A DNA stretch of 64,000 bases, from contig WMBV01000001.1 in the NCBI GenBank assembly GCA_017745595.1, positions 424,382-488,381 of the forward strand, in the 5' to 3' direction. Positions within the stretch are counted from its first letter, which is position 1. Each line of letters starts with the position of its first letter. Shown here piece by piece: positions 29,290 to 39,835 of the stretch. The notes beneath the pieces are model-generated. The model was not told the origin of the DNA and did no database searches. It saw only the letters and a program-made list of their open reading frames with translations. The translations under genes were made by a program, and so were the position numbers. The DNA is from Bordetella petrii. GTDB lineage: Bacteria; Pseudomonadota; Gammaproteobacteria; Burkholderiales; Burkholderiaceae_B.

Positions 29290-30264
29290 TCAGTTCTGTT
29301 TTTCGATGTGGGCGGCTTCGATCAGGTCGGCCCATTTCTTTTGCTCGGCGGCGATGTAGCGCGCGAAATCGGCGCGGCCGCCTTCGCCGGGCCGGGCGCT
29401 CAGCTTGCCCAGGTCGTCGCGCAGCGCATCGCTGGCCAGCACCTTCTGCAAGGCCGCGGACAGCTTGTCCACGATGGCGTCGGGCGTGCCCTTGGGAAAC
29501 ACCAGGCCGCCCCAGGACACATTCTCGTAGCCGGGCAGCCCCGATTCCGCCAGCGTCGGCAGGCCGGGGAAGAACGGCACGCGCTGGGCGCTGGTGATCG
29601 CCAGCGCGCGCAGCTTGCCGCCCTGCACCAGCGGCCAGGCCACCGAGGCATTGGTGAAAGAGTAGTCGATGCGGCCGCCCGCCAGGTCCGCCAGCGAGGC
29701 GGGATCGCCGTTGTACGGCACGAACATCGTATCAATGCCGGCCATGTGCTTGAACAGTTCGCCGCCCATGTGGCCGCTGCTGCCGATGCCGGCCGCGCCG
29801 TACGACAGCCCGCCGGGCTTGGACTTCGCCAGCGCGATCAGGTCGGCCACGCTTTTGACGGGCGAGTCGGCGCCCACCACCAGCAGGTTGTACACATTGA
29901 ACATGCGGCCGACCACCGTGAAATCGTTGACGGGGTCGTAAGGCAGCTTGTTGAACAGCGCGGGGTTGACGGCCAGCGTATTGATGTTGCCATAGCCCAG
30001 CGTATAGCCGTCGGGCTTGGCGCGCGCGATCTGCGCCATGCCGATGCCACCGGCGGCGCCCGGGCGGTTTTCGATCACGAAATTGGCGCCGGTGGCGGTG
30101 GCCAGGTGGTTCAGCACCAGGCGGGTCAGCACGTCGGCGGAGCCGCCGGCGGCCGACGCCACGATGACGGTGACCGGCTTGGCGGGCCAGTCGGCATCGG
30201 CGGCATGGGCGGGGGCCGCGCCGGCGGCCAACGAGAAAAGCAGGAACGAGAGCAGGCGTCGCAA
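29290..30264 (-). CDS. Bug-family (tripartite tricarboxylate transporter) solute-binding protein
   Basis: Periplasmic binding protein of 324 residues. The start is a TTG at 30264 with GGAG seven bases upstream. A signal peptide (RRLLSFLLFSLAAGAAPAHA) ends near residue 21, just before ADADWPAKPVTVIV. Family signatures are ASAAGGSADVLTRL, VIENRPGAAGGIGM, ARAKPDGYTLGYGN and MFVPYNGDPASLADLAGGRIDY. Bug proteins are greatly expanded in Bordetella relatives and bind carboxylates, amino acids or nicotinate-like ligands. No TctA/TctB membrane genes are adjacent, so it must borrow a permease or act as a sensor. It is the first gene of the operon that continues with the M81, PLP and ornithine-cyclodeaminase-family genes. 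Confidence 0.93.
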   Translation of the reverse strand: MRRLLSFLLFSLAAGAAPAHAADADWPAKPVTVIVASAAGGSADVLTRLVLNHLATATGANFVIENRPGAAGGIGMAQIARAKPDGYTLGYGNINTLAVNPALFNKLPYDPVNDFTVVGRMFNVYNLLVVGADSPVKSVADLIALAKSKPGGLSYGAAGIGSSGHMGGELFKHMAGIDTMFVPYNGDPASLADLAGGRIDYSFTNASVAWPLVQGGKLRALAITSAQRVPFFPGLPTLAESGLPGYENVSWGGLVFPKGTPDAIVDKLSAALQKVLASDALRDDLGKLSARPGEGGRADFARYIAAEQKKWADLIEAAHIEKQN

Positions 30265-30372
30265 GGTAGTCTCCGGAAGCGGCGGGATTCCGGCGGGCGG
30301 ATCCCGCACATATTGAAAGAATGTGCCTGCGCCGAGTATGCGTCAGCGCTTCCGGCTGGTGTTTAATAACGG

Positions 30373-30389
30373 CTTAATCCATTATTAAG
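30373..30389. promoter_or_regulatory. Candidate LysR-type operator
   Basis: CTTAAT-CCATT-ATTAAG is an interrupted palindrome of the size and AT-rich type bound by LysR regulators. It lies 12 bases before the lysR start codon in the 137-base divergent region with the Bug-M81 operon, where an autoregulatory and activating site is expected. Confidence 0.5.
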
Positions 30390-30401
30390 AACCAACTTAA
30401 C

Positions 30402-31316
30402 ATGCTGAGCAGCGACGACCTGCTTTTCTTTCTGGCGCTGGCCTCGGCCAACTCGCTGGCGGACGCCGCGCGCAAACTGGACGTCACCCCGTCGGCGGTC
30501 ACCCAGCGCCTTACCGGGCTGGAACGCCGGCTGGGCATCGGCCTGGTCGACCGCTCGGGGCGGCGCATGGCCCTGACCGACGAAGGCGAGCTGCTGGCCG
30601 AGCGGGCGCGCGGCATCTGCGCCGACCTCGGCGGCCTGGCCGACGCGCTGGCCAGCCGGCGCGGACAGGTGGCCGGCCACCTGCGCGTGCTGGCGCCGCT
30701 GGGCTTCGGGCAGCGCTACGTCGCGCCGGCCATCGCGCGCTTTCGGCGCCAGTGCCCCGAAATCACCGCCACGCTGACCCTGTCCGACCGGCCCGGCAGC
30801 CTGGCCGCGCACACCTGGGACGTGATGGTCCATATCGGCGAATTGCGCGACTCGGCGCTCGTCATGCACCGCCTGGCGCGCAACCGGCGCGTGCTGTGCG
30901 CCGCGCCGGCATACCTGAAGCGGCGCGGCGTGCCCGGCCATCCGGATGCGCTGCACAGCCACGATTGCATCGCGCTGCGCGAAAACGACGAAGACGTCAC
31001 GCTGTGGCGCCTGCGCCATGACGACGGCGCCACCGCCACGGTGCGCATCGACCCGGTGCTGGCATGCAACGACGGCGGCGCCGCGCGCCACTGGGCCTTG
31101 GCCGGCATGGGCATCCTGGTGCGCTCGGAATGGGATGTCGCCGACCTGCTGCGCCAGGGCCGGCTGGTGGAACTGCTGCCCGGCTGGCGCCTGCCCGACG
31201 CCGACATCGTGGCGCTGGTGGCGTCGCGCACGGCCCGCTCCGCGCGGACCGAACACTTTCTTCGGCACCTGCATGAACTGGGCGGCCACGCGCCCTGGCT
31301 GCAAGCGGCCTCGTAG
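30402..31316 (+). CDS. LysR-family transcriptional regulator
   Basis: A 304-residue regulator. The N-terminal winged helix occupies residues 1-60 (DLLFFLALASANSLADAARK, then LDVTPSAVTQRLTGLERRLG). The co-inducer domain begins after a linker helix near residue 88 (HLRVLAPLGFGQRYVAPAIARFRRQ) and includes the second-half signature AGMGILVRSEWDVADLL. It is divergent from the Bug-M81-PLP-ornithine-cyclodeaminase operon, so it probably activates that operon in response to the substrate. Its 3' end converges with gltA across 138 bases. Confidence 0.93.
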   Translation: MLSSDDLLFFLALASANSLADAARKLDVTPSAVTQRLTGLERRLGIGLVDRSGRRMALTDEGELLAERARGICADLGGLADALASRRGQVAGHLRVLAPLGFGQRYVAPAIARFRRQCPEITATLTLSDRPGSLAAHTWDVMVHIGELRDSALVMHRLARNRRVLCAAPAYLKRRGVPGHPDALHSHDCIALRENDEDVTLWRLRHDDGATATVRIDPVLACNDGGAARHWALAGMGILVRSEWDVADLLRQGRLVELLPGWRLPDADIVALVASRTARSARTEHFLRHLHELGGHAPWLQAAS

Positions 31317-31367
31317 GCACGGCGGCTGGCGCGCCGGCGCCAAACGGCGCTGCCGCCGGGCCTGGGC

Positions 31368-31383
31368 GGCTCTTGGAAGAGCC
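31368..31383. terminator. Hairpin between convergent lysR and gltA
   Basis: GGCTCTT-GG-AAGAGCC is a perfect seven-base-pair stem between the convergent stop codons. There is no T-run on either side, so intrinsic termination is uncertain. It is the best hairpin in this gap. Confidence 0.35.
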
Positions 31384-31454
31384 ACTCAGGGCACCGGCGA
31401 GCGGGCACCATCCGGATGCGCCGGCGGGCCGTCAGGCCCGGGCGCGGGTAGGGA

Positions 31455-32765
<1,311 letters not shown>

Positions 32766-32785
32766 CGCTATTTCCTCACAAATAA

Positions 32786-33046
32786 TCAGAGCTCACGCAT
32801 CTGTCCGATGATGACGCGTATCCGTGGCGTGTCTAGCGGCCCTTCGGGCTCTTTGCGCGCCAGCAGCAGATCGAGCAGGTCGTTGTCGCCCAATTCGAAC
32901 AACTGCGTCAGCGCGTCGACATCGTCATCGGTGAGCTGCGTTTCGTATGCGTCCAGGTACCGGGTAATGATCAGGTCGTTCTCGAGCAGGCCGCGGCGCG
33001 CCCGCCAGCGCAGACGCGTCCGTTCGAGTTCAGTCAGGCTGCTCAT
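32786..33046 (-). CDS. sdhE: Succinate dehydrogenase flavinylation factor SdhE
   Basis: A small (86-residue) cytoplasmic protein needed to attach FAD covalently to SdhA. The family signature [20 protein letters not shown] (an RRG-E-D pattern) is present near residue 13; the conserved Arg-Gly and Glu form the contact with SdhA. Location between sdhB and gltA is usual for beta-proteobacteria. The C-terminal helix has [12 protein letters not shown]. Confidence is high despite the short length. Confidence 0.95.
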   Translation of the reverse strand: MSSLTELERTRLRWRARRGLLENDLIITRYLDAYETQLTDDDVDALTQLFELGDNDLLDLLLARKEPEGPLDTPRIRVIIGQMREL

Positions 33047-33067
33047 GTTGATCTCTGCACCGTTAGC

Positions 33068-33784
33068 CTAGACCGTCCGGCGGACCATCAGTTCCTTGAT
33101 CTTGCCAATTGCCTTGGTCGGGTTCAGGCCCTTCGGACAGACGTCGACGCAGTTCATGATGGTGTGGCAGCGGAACAAGCGATAAGGATCTTCCAGGTTG
33201 TCCAGGCGCTCGCCGGTGGCTTCGTCGCGGCTGTCGGCCAGGAAGCGATAGGCCTGCAGCAGGCCGGCCGGGCCGACGAACTTGTCGGGGTTCCACCAGA
33301 ACGACGGGCACGAGGTCGAGCAGCAGGCACACAGAATGCATTCGTACAGGCCGTCGAGTTCTTCGCGGGCCTCGGGCGTCTGCAGGCGCTCGCGCTCGGG
33401 CGGCGGCGTGTCGTTGATGAGGTACGGACGGATCGAGTGGTACTGATTGAAGAAATGCGTCATGTCCACGATCAGATCGCGGATCACGGGCAGGCCGGGC
33501 AGCGGCTTGAGCACGATGGGCTCTTTCAGCTCGCGCAGGTTGGTCGTGCAGGCCAGGCCGTTCTTGCCGTTGATGTTCATGGCATCGGAGCCGCACACGC
33601 CTTCGCGGCACGAGCGGCGGATGGCCAGGCTGTCGTCGACGTCGTTCTTGATGCGCACGATGGCGTCGAGCAGCATCTTGTCGGTGGGCTGGAGTTCGAC
33701 TTCCAGCTTCTGCATGTACGGACGCTCGTCCTTGTCGGGGTCGTAGCGGTAGATCTCGAATTTGACGATTCTCTTGGTGCTCAT
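33068..33784 (-). CDS. sdhB: Succinate dehydrogenase iron-sulfur subunit
   Basis: Electron-transfer subunit of respiratory complex II, 238 residues. All three cluster motifs are intact. The [2Fe-2S] site is in [20 protein letters not shown]. The [4Fe-4S] site is in [18 protein letters not shown]. The [3Fe-4S] and last [4Fe-4S] cysteines are in [17 protein letters not shown]. It lies 13 bases after sdhA and 21 bases before sdhE in one operon. Confidence 0.98.
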   Translation of the reverse strand: MSTKRIVKFEIYRYDPDKDERPYMQKLEVELQPTDKMLLDAIVRIKNDVDDSLAIRRSCREGVCGSDAMNINGKNGLACTTNLRELKEPIVLKPLPGLPVIRDLIVDMTHFFNQYHSIRPYLINDTPPPERERLQTPEAREELDGLYECILCACCSTSCPSFWWNPDKFVGPAGLLQAYRFLADSRDEATGERLDNLEDPYRLFRCHTIMNCVDVCPKGLNPTKAIGKIKELMVRRTV

Positions 33785-33797
33785 AACAGCATCCTGC

Positions 33798-35564
33798 TTA
33801 GAAAGTACGCGCCTTGGGCGGGAAGGACTCGACCGTCAGGGGCTTCATTTGAACGGGCTTGTAATCCAGGCGGCCACCCTCGGAATACCACAGGGTGTGC
33901 TTCAGCCAGTTCTCGTCGTCGCGGTTCGGGTGGTCGTCCAGGGCATGCGCGCCGCGGCTTTCGTGGCGGTTGGCGGCCGACTTGATGGTGGCGCGCGCCA
34001 CTTCGGTCATGTTGGTGAGTTCCAGCGCCTCGATGCGGGCGGTGTTGAACACCTTGGACTTGTCCTTGAAATACACGTGCTCGGCCTGCTTGGCCAGGTC
34101 TTCGATCTGGCCCACGCCTTCGTTCAGCAGGTCCAGCGTGCGGAACACACCGCAGTGGCGCTGCATCGACACGCGGATGGCGTTGGCGACATCCTGGGTT
34201 TTCTCGCCCGAGGTGCGCGCTTCCAGCTTGGCGACGCGTTCCATCGAGAAATCGACGGCTTCCTGAGGCACCGGCTGGTGCGAATGCTGGCGCTCGGGGT
34301 GCGAGTCGACGATGTGGTTGCCGGTGGCGCGGCCGAACACGATCAGGTCGAGCAGCGAGTTGGTGCCCAGGCGGTTGGCGCCGTGCACCGACACCGCCGC
34401 GCATTCGCCGATGGCGTACAGGCCATTGACGACCTTGCTTTCGCCATTGACCTGCGTGAGCACCTGGCCGTGGTAGTTGGCCGGGATGCCGCCCATCTGG
34501 TAGTGGATGGTGGGCACGACCGGGATCGGTTCTTTGATGGGGTCGACGTTGCCGAACTTGATGGCGATTTCGCGAATGGACGGCAGGCGCTTGTTGATGA
34601 CGTCGGCGCCCAGGTGGTCGAGCTTGAGCACCACATAGCTGCCGTCGGGGCCGCAGCCGCGGCCTTCCTTGATTTCCTGGTCCATCGAGCGCGACACGAA
34701 GTCGCGCGGCGCCAGATCTTTCAGGGTGGGCGCATAGCGCTCCATGAAGCGTTCGCCGTCTTTGTTCAGCAGGATGCCGCCTTCGCCGCGCACGCCCTCG
34801 GTAATGAGCACGCCCGCGCCGGCCACGCCGGTGGGGTGGAATTGCCAGAATTCCATGTCTTGCAGCGGAATGCCGGCGCGCGCCGCCATGCCCAGGCCGT
34901 CGCCGGTATTGATGAAGGCATTGGTGGACGCGGCCCAGATGCGGCCCGCGCCGCCGGTGGCCAGCACCGTGGTCTTGGCTTCAAGAATGTAGATGTCGCC
35001 GGTTTCCATTTCCAGCGCGGTCACGCCCACGACGTCGCCCGCCTGGTTGCGCAGCAGGTCGAGCGCCATCCATTCGACGAAGAACTGGGTACGCGCGGCG
35101 ACGTTGCGCTGGTACAGCGTGTGCAGCAGCGCGTGGCCGGTGCGGTCGGCGGCGGCACAGGCGCGCTGCACGGGTTTTTCGCCGAAATTGGCGGTGTGTC
35201 CGCCAAATGGACGCTGGTAGATCGTGCCGTCGGCGTTGCGGTCGAACGGCATGCCGAAGTGTTCGAGTTCGTACACGGCGTTGGGCGCTTCGCGGCACAT
35301 GAACTCGATGGCGTCCTGGTCGCCCAGCCAGTCGGACCCCTTCACGGTGTCGTACATGTGCCAGTACCAGTTGTCTTCGCTCATGTTGCCCAGCGAGGCG
35401 CTGACGCCGCCCTGCGCCGCCACGGTGTGCGAACGCGTGGGAAACACTTTGGACAGGACCGCCACCGACAGGCCCGCCTGGGCCAGTTGCAGCGAGCAGC
35501 GCATGCCGGCTCCGCCGGCGCCGACCACCACCACATCAAACTGGCGGCGCGGCAATGAATTCAT
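33798..35564 (-). CDS. sdhA: Succinate dehydrogenase flavoprotein subunit
   Basis: Catalytic subunit of complex II that oxidises succinate to fumarate. The 588-residue chain has the FAD-binding [20 protein letters not shown] at the start and [15 protein letters not shown], whose His takes the covalent FAD. The active-site loop [17 protein letters not shown] and [13 protein letters not shown] [15 protein letters not shown] follow. The ATG at 35564 is preferred over the in-frame GTG at 35576 by comparison with family N-termini; the sdhD stop is 15 bases upstream. Confidence 0.98.
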   Translation of the reverse strand: MNSLPRRQFDVVVVGAGGAGMRCSLQLAQAGLSVAVLSKVFPTRSHTVAAQGGVSASLGNMSEDNWYWHMYDTVKGSDWLGDQDAIEFMCREAPNAVYELEHFGMPFDRNADGTIYQRPFGGHTANFGEKPVQRACAAADRTGHALLHTLYQRNVAARTQFFVEWMALDLLRNQAGDVVGVTALEMETGDIYILEAKTTVLATGGAGRIWAASTNAFINTGDGLGMAARAGIPLQDMEFWQFHPTGVAGAGVLITEGVRGEGGILLNKDGERFMERYAPTLKDLAPRDFVSRSMDQEIKEGRGCGPDGSYVVLKLDHLGADVINKRLPSIREIAIKFGNVDPIKEPIPVVPTIHYQMGGIPANYHGQVLTQVNGESKVVNGLYAIGECAAVSVHGANRLGTNSLLDLIVFGRATGNHIVDSHPERQHSHQPVPQEAVDFSMERVAKLEARTSGEKTQDVANAIRVSMQRHCGVFRTLDLLNEGVGQIEDLAKQAEHVYFKDKSKVFNTARIEALELTNMTEVARATIKSAANRHESRGAHALDDHPNRDDENWLKHTLWYSEGGRLDYKPVQMKPLTVESFPPKARTF

Positions 35565-35579
35565 GACAGAGACCACGGC

Positions 35580-35963
35580 TTAGATACTCCAGAGGATTTG
35601 CGCGAAATAGACGACCGAACCGACCAGCCAGAGGATGGTCAACACCTGCAACAGCATGCGCACGCCCGTGGGCCTGACGTAGTCCATCCAGATGTCGCGC
35701 ACGCCGATCCAGGCATGCCATGCCAGCGCAAAAAAGAACAGGGTGGCCAGCAGTTGGCCGACCGGAATGACGTAAACGTGGAAGGTGAACAGGCTCTTCC
35801 AGTTTTCATACGAAAACGAGGGCATGACCAGCACGCCGACGATGAGCACCAGGGTGTACACCGCCATGATGACGGCGGTGAGGCGCTGCACGATGAAATC
35901 GACGACGCCGTAATGGGCGCCCACGACCAGGCGCGTGGGGCCATAGTTCTTGGTAGCGGCCAT
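35580..35963 (-). CDS. sdhD: Succinate dehydrogenase membrane anchor subunit SdhD
   Basis: A 127-residue anchor with three membrane helices (about residues 21-45, 63-86 and 98-122). It helps bind heme b and ubiquinone. VGAHYGVVDFIVQRLTAVIM and FALAWHAWIGVRDIWMDY match the family; the histidine in the second helix is a heme-ligand candidate. It overlaps the stop of sdhC by one base (TAATG), implying coupled translation. Confidence 0.95.
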   Translation of the reverse strand: MAATKNYGPTRLVVGAHYGVVDFIVQRLTAVIMAVYTLVLIVGVLVMPSFSYENWKSLFTFHVYVIPVGQLLATLFFFALAWHAWIGVRDIWMDYVRPTGVRMLLQVLTILWLVGSVVYFAQILWSI

Positions 35964-36376
35964 TACAGAACTCCGAACAATTTAAGGGCGAACACGAGGG
36001 TCAGCGCCAGGCTGACACCGAAAACCACGCCGGCGCTTTTCTGGGCCGTGACCTTGTCGATACCGATGTGCAGGTCGAGCACCAGATAACGGATGCCGGC
36101 GCAGAAGTGGTGCAGGTAGCCCCACACCAGCACCAGCACGACCAGCTTGGCCAGCGGGTTGCCCACGTACTGGGCCACTTGCGCATAGCTTTCCGGCGAG
36201 GCCACGCTGGCCGCGAACAGCGGCAGAATGACCAAGGGAAGACAGAGGAACAGCAGCGCGCCGCTGACGCGGTGCAAGATGGACAGCTTGCCGGCCAGGG
36301 GCAGGCGGTAGCTGGCGATTTGCGCAATGCCAATATTGCGGAACTGCGGACGTGGCTTGGCAGCGGTGTCGGACAT
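35963..36376 (-). CDS. sdhC: Succinate dehydrogenase cytochrome b556 subunit SdhC
   Basis: A 137-residue cytochrome b subunit and the first gene of the sdh operon. LAGKLSILHRVSGALLFLCLPL carries the SxxHRxSG motif that contributes to quinone binding. HHFCAGIRYLVLDLHIGIDK carries the heme-ligating His. Three membrane helices are visible. The start at 36376 is 121 bases after the stop of the GntR-type gene, on the same strand, so a separate sdh promoter in that gap is probable but was not located with confidence. Confidence 0.96.
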   Translation of the reverse strand: MSDTAAKPRPQFRNIGIAQIASYRLPLAGKLSILHRVSGALLFLCLPLVILPLFAASVASPESYAQVAQYVGNPLAKLVVLVLVWGYLHHFCAGIRYLVLDLHIGIDKVTAQKSAGVVFGVSLALTLVFALKLFGVL

Positions 36377-36497
36377 GACGGCCTCGGTGTTACGGTGCTA
36401 GGGATTCGTGACAGCGAACATGGGGTTGCCCTTGCGGGCAAACGCGCTATTTTCGCCCAGAGAACGGGTTGGTATCAAATCGTAGGAAAAAAGCTCA

Positions 36498-37277
36498 TCA
36501 ATTCAGGCTATTGCGATAGTGGTAGTGATCGGTAATGTATAGGCCGCGCCGTACCTCGACGGGGCGGTCGCCATAGGTATAAGACACGCGGTCGACCTGC
36601 AGCAGGGGCGCGCCGGGCGGTACGCCCAGCAGGCCCGCGACTTCGGCGGGGGCCGCGACCGCGCGCAGTTTTTCGTCGGCGCGCACCATGCTGACGCCGA
36701 ATTCGGTTTCGAACAGCCCATACAGGGGCGCCTTGTTGGCCGCCAGCAATTCGAAGGTCAGGCTGCGGAACAGCGACCCGGGCAGCCAGATGTCGTCGAT
36801 GACGGTGGGCCGGTGGTTCATGGACAGCTGCCGGCGGATGGTGATCACCGTTTCGCCGGCGCGCAGTTCGAGCGCGCGGGCGATCTCGGCCGGCGCGCGC
36901 AGGCGCCGGCATTCGAGGATACGGCTTTCCGCGCGCCCGCCCTCGCCTTCTTCGTCGGCGGCCAGGCGCAGGAAGCGGTAGCGCACGCGCGCCTCGTGGT
37001 GCGTGGCCACGAAAGTGCCCTTGCCTTGCCGGCGCAGCAACAGGTGTTCGGCCGCCAGTTCGTCGACGGCCTTGCGGACCGTGCCCTGGCTGACCTGGAA
37101 GCGGGCCGCCAGGTCGATTTCGCTGGGGATGAGCTCGCCGGGCTTCCATTCGCCTCGTTCCAGGCTTTGGACCAGCAAGTCTTTGATCTGGCGGTACAGC
37201 GGACTGAAAGCGGCCCCTTCGCCCGCCGTGCGGGCGGCGCGATTGCGTGCTGCGGGATCGGGCCTGGGGTCTGCCAT
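36498..37277 (-). CDS. GntR-family (HutC/UTRA subfamily) transcriptional regulator
   Basis: A 259-residue repressor-type protein. The GntR winged helix spans residues about 25-90 (PLYRQIKDLLVQSLERGEWK, then GELIPSEIDLAARFQVSQGTVRKAVDEL). The UTRA effector domain spans about 105-250, ending VDRVSYTYGDRPVEVRRGLYI. It lies between sdhCDAB and divergent mdh, and a 24-bp near-perfect palindrome stands in the shared region. It may therefore control mdh, itself and perhaps the sdh-gltA operon in response to a TCA-related metabolite. This is inferred from position. The start is by family N-terminus; no clear ribosome site is visible, and an ATG at 37325 is an alternative. Confidence 0.9.
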   Translation of the reverse strand: MADPRPDPAARNRAARTAGEGAAFSPLYRQIKDLLVQSLERGEWKPGELIPSEIDLAARFQVSQGTVRKAVDELAAEHLLLRRQGKGTFVATHHEARVRYRFLRLAADEEGEGGRAESRILECRRLRAPAEIARALELRAGETVITIRRQLSMNHRPTVIDDIWLPGSLFRSLTFELLAANKAPLYGLFETEFGVSMVRADEKLRAVAAPAEVAGLLGVPPGAPLLQVDRVSYTYGDRPVEVRRGLYITDHYHYRNSLN

Positions 37278-37413
37278 GGAAGAGTTTTTCGTGTGTGCTT
37301 GTTCGGTGGGCGGCCGGCGCGGCAAGGCGCCGGCATCGCAGGGACATCCGCGCTGGGACGGCTACCGGGCAAACGCATCATTGTGGCATAACGCGGCGGG
37401 CATTGTCCAACGT

Positions 37414-37437
37414 CTTATGTCTTATATAAGATATAAG
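37414..37437. promoter_or_regulatory. Candidate GntR operator between gntR and mdh
   Basis: CTTATGTCTTAT followed directly by ATAAGATATAAG forms a 24-bp palindrome with one mismatched pair; its centre TCTTATATAAGA is perfect. It ends five bases before the predicted -35 of mdh and lies in the promoter region of the divergent gntR gene, exactly where an autoregulatory operator is expected. Confidence 0.7.
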
Positions 37438-37442
37438 AGCAA

Positions 37443-37471
37443 TTGACGCATACGTAAATTCGATCTAGGAT
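37443..37471 (+). promoter_or_regulatory. Predicted sigma-70 promoter of mdh
   Basis: TTGACG (-35) and TAGGAT (-10) are separated by 17 bases, giving a leader of roughly 95 bases before the mdh start. The large palindrome immediately upstream supports this as a regulated promoter. Confidence 0.6.
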
Positions 37472-37574
37472 TCACAGCTATCTGCCGGCGCGCCGGCGGC
37501 ACGCTTTGTTGTGCCCAGCGATTACACTGATTGGCGAGATTTTCGTCTCGCCGAACTCATTACGGAGAACCTTC

Positions 37575-38564
37575 ATGTCCAAGCCCGCCATGCGTGTTGC
37601 CGTCACCGGCGCCGCCGGCCAAATCGGTTACGCCCTTCTATTCCGCATCGCCTCGGGCGAAATGCTGGGCAAAGATCAGCCGGTCATTCTGCAGTTGCTG
37701 GAAATCCCCGACGAAAAGGCCCAGAAGGCCCTGAAGGGCGTCATCATGGAACTGGATGACTGCGCCTTCCCGCTGCTGCAGGAAGTCACCGCCCACAGCG
37801 ATCCGCGCACCGCTTTCAAAGACGCCGACGTCGCCCTGCTGGTGGGCGCCCGGCCGCGCGGCCCCGGCATGGAACGCAAAGACTTGCTCAGCGTCAACGC
37901 GCAGATCTTCACGGCCCAGGGCAAGGCCCTGAACGACGTGGCCAGCCGCAACGTCAAGGTGCTGGTGGTGGGCAACCCCGCCAACACCAACGCCTATATC
38001 GCCATGAAGTCGGCCCCCGATCTGCCCGCCAAGAACTTCACCGCCATGCTGCGTCTGGACCACAACCGCGCGCTGTCGCAACTGGCCGCCAAGTCGGGCA
38101 AGGCCGTGGCCGACATCGAAAAGCTGGTCGTGTGGGGCAACCACTCGCCCACCATGTACCCCGACTACCGCTTTGCCACCGTCGGCGGCCAAAGCCTGTC
38201 CAAGCTGATCAACGACGACGCCTGGAACCGCGACACGTTCATCCCCACGGTGGGCAAGCGCGGCGCCGCCATCATCGAAGCGCGCGGCCTGTCCTCGGCC
38301 GCGTCGGCCGCCAATGCCGCCATCGACCACGTGCGTGACTGGGTGCTGGGCAGCAACGGCAAGTGGGTCACCATGGGCATTCCCTCCGATGGCTCGTACG
38401 GCATTCCCGAAGGCATCATCTACGGCGTGCCGGTTACCACCGAAAACGGCGAATACAAGCGCATCGAAGGCCTGGAAATCGACGCCTTCTCGCGCGAACG
38501 CCTCGACTTCACGCTGAAAGAGCTGCTGGAAGAGCGCGACGGCGTGAAAGACTTGTTGAAGTAG
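37575..38564 (+). CDS. mdh: Malate dehydrogenase
   Basis: NAD-dependent oxidation of malate to oxaloacetate, 329 residues. The dinucleotide-binding motif is [21 protein letters not shown]. The substrate-binding arginine loop is [15 protein letters not shown], and the catalytic His is in [19 protein letters not shown]. This is the cytosolic-type MDH found in beta-proteobacteria. GGAG stands seven bases before the ATG. It is downstream of a divergent GntR-type regulator, and a repeat element begins right at its stop codon. Confidence 0.98.
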   Translation: MSKPAMRVAVTGAAGQIGYALLFRIASGEMLGKDQPVILQLLEIPDEKAQKALKGVIMELDDCAFPLLQEVTAHSDPRTAFKDADVALLVGARPRGPGMERKDLLSVNAQIFTAQGKALNDVASRNVKVLVVGNPANTNAYIAMKSAPDLPAKNFTAMLRLDHNRALSQLAAKSGKAVADIEKLVVWGNHSPTMYPDYRFATVGGQSLSKLINDDAWNRDTFIPTVGKRGAAIIEARGLSSAASAANAAIDHVRDWVLGSNGKWVTMGIPSDGSYGIPEGIIYGVPVTTENGEYKRIEGLEIDAFSRERLDFTLKELLEERDGVKDLLK

Positions 38565-38646
38565 CCCCCCCCCGAAGCGCTGCGCGCTTCCCCCCCAGGG
38601 GGGCGACGCTGGCGGACCGGCGGAGCCGGATCCGCGGCGTCCCCGC
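38565..38646 (+). repeat. ~83 bp intergenic repeat, copy A
   Basis: It starts with a C-run, then GAAGCGCTGCGCGCTTC (a seven-base-pair hairpin), then CCCCCC-AGGGGGG, then GGCGGACCGGCGGAGCCGG and ATCCGCGGCGTCCCCGC. The reverse complement occurs almost unchanged at 41220-41302 on the other side of prpB-prpC. The element follows the mdh stop directly and could act as its transcription terminator or RNA 3' protector. Confidence 0.85.
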
Positions 38647-38878
38647 TTGGGGGGCATCTGGTTCATGCGGCGTGGCTTATAGGTGTCTGACACCTACCGA
38701 GACACCTGCCGTCTACGCAATAAACCTGTGTCTTTCCCGGCAGATTTGCCTGCCGGCGGCGAGGGCCCAGATTTATTGCGCAGCGCCGGGCCCCGCCCGG
38801 CACGCGGCGCTTTCCGCCATATGTCAATCAGGCCCGGGCGCCCGAGCGAGCGTCCGTGCCTTCCACGGAGACTCGCCC
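38647..38878. other. prpB upstream region with nested inverted repeats
   Basis: There is no gene here. At 38682-38706 lies a shortened copy of the dispersed palindrome. A perfect nine-base inverted repeat follows, CGCAATAAA (38716-38724) with TTTATTGCG (38772-38780), enclosing a CCGGCAG/CTGCCGG hairpin (38737-38756). This could be an operator or leader structure for prpBC. No recognised PrpR (sigma-54) type elements are seen and no riboswitch is recognised. Confidence 0.5.
38682..38706. repeat. Dispersed palindromic repeat, copy 8 (shortened)
   Basis: GGTGTCTGACACC followed by TACCGAGACACC: the centre and part of one arm are lost, giving 25 bases. It appears to be a decayed single copy and has no inverted partner beside it. 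Confidence 0.65.
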
Positions 38879-39772
38879 ATGACCCGACCCGCCTCTCCCG
38901 GCGCCCTCTTCCGCCAGGCCCTGGCCGAGGAAACTCCCCTGCAGATCATCGGCGCCATCAACGCCAACCACGCCCTGCTGGCCAAGCGCGCCGGGTACCG
39001 CGCCATTTATCTGTCGGGCGGCGGCGTGGCGGCGGGCTCGCTGGGCCTGCCCGACCTGGGCATCAACACGCTCGACGACGTGCTTACCGACGTGCGCCGC
39101 ATCACCGATGTGTGCGACGTGCCGCTGCTGGTCGACATCGACACCGGGTTCGGCCCCTCGGCATTCAATATCGCGCGCACGGTGAAAAGTCTGATCAAGT
39201 TCGGCGCGGCCGCCTGCCACATCGAAGACCAGGTCGGCGCCAAGCGCTGCGGCCACCGGCCCGGCAAGGAAATCGTCAGCACGCAAGAAATGGCCGACCG
39301 CGTGAAGGCGGCCGCCGACGCGCGCACCGATTCCGACTTCTACCTGATCGCCCGCACCGACGCCATTGCCTCGCATGGCGTGGATGCCGCCATCGAGCGC
39401 GCGCTGGCGTGCGTGGAAGCCGGCGCCGACGCCATCTTCGCCGAGGCCGCCTACGACCTCCCCACCTACGAAAAATTCGCCCAGGCCGTCAAGGTGCCGG
39501 TGCTGGCCAACATTACCGAATTCGGCAAGACGCCGCTGTTCTCGGTGGAAGAACTGCGCGGCGTGGGCGTCGCCATGGTGCTGTATCCGCTGTCGGCCTT
39601 CCGCGCCATGAACAAGGCCGCCGAAAACGTCTACCAGGCCATCCGCCGCGACGGCCACCAGAAAAACGTGCTGGACACCATGCAGACGCGCGACGAACTG
39701 TACGATCGCATTGGCTACCATGCATTCGAATCGCAGCTGGATGCGCTCTTCCAGCAAGGTAAAGGCAAGTAA
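38879..39772 (+). CDS. prpB: Methylisocitrate lyase
   Basis: Last step of the methylcitrate cycle: cleaves 2-methylisocitrate to pyruvate and succinate. The 297-residue length fits. [20 protein letters not shown] (Mg site), [22 protein letters not shown] (the KRCGH catalytic loop) and [20 protein letters not shown] match the isocitrate lyase superfamily, PrpB branch. CGGAG stands about ten bases before the ATG. It is followed 63 bases later by prpC on the same strand. Confidence 0.97.
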   Translation: MTRPASPGALFRQALAEETPLQIIGAINANHALLAKRAGYRAIYLSGGGVAAGSLGLPDLGINTLDDVLTDVRRITDVCDVPLLVDIDTGFGPSAFNIARTVKSLIKFGAAACHIEDQVGAKRCGHRPGKEIVSTQEMADRVKAAADARTDSDFYLIARTDAIASHGVDAAIERALACVEAGADAIFAEAAYDLPTYEKFAQAVKVPVLANITEFGKTPLFSVEELRGVGVAMVLYPLSAFRAMNKAAENVYQAIRRDGHQKNVLDTMQTRDELYDRIGYHAFESQLDALFQQGKGK

Positions 39773-39835
39773 AGTCCCTATCCGCCATCTTCGTTTACGC
39801 CCCATCTACGCCCCGACGGGCAAGGAGTCAGAGAC

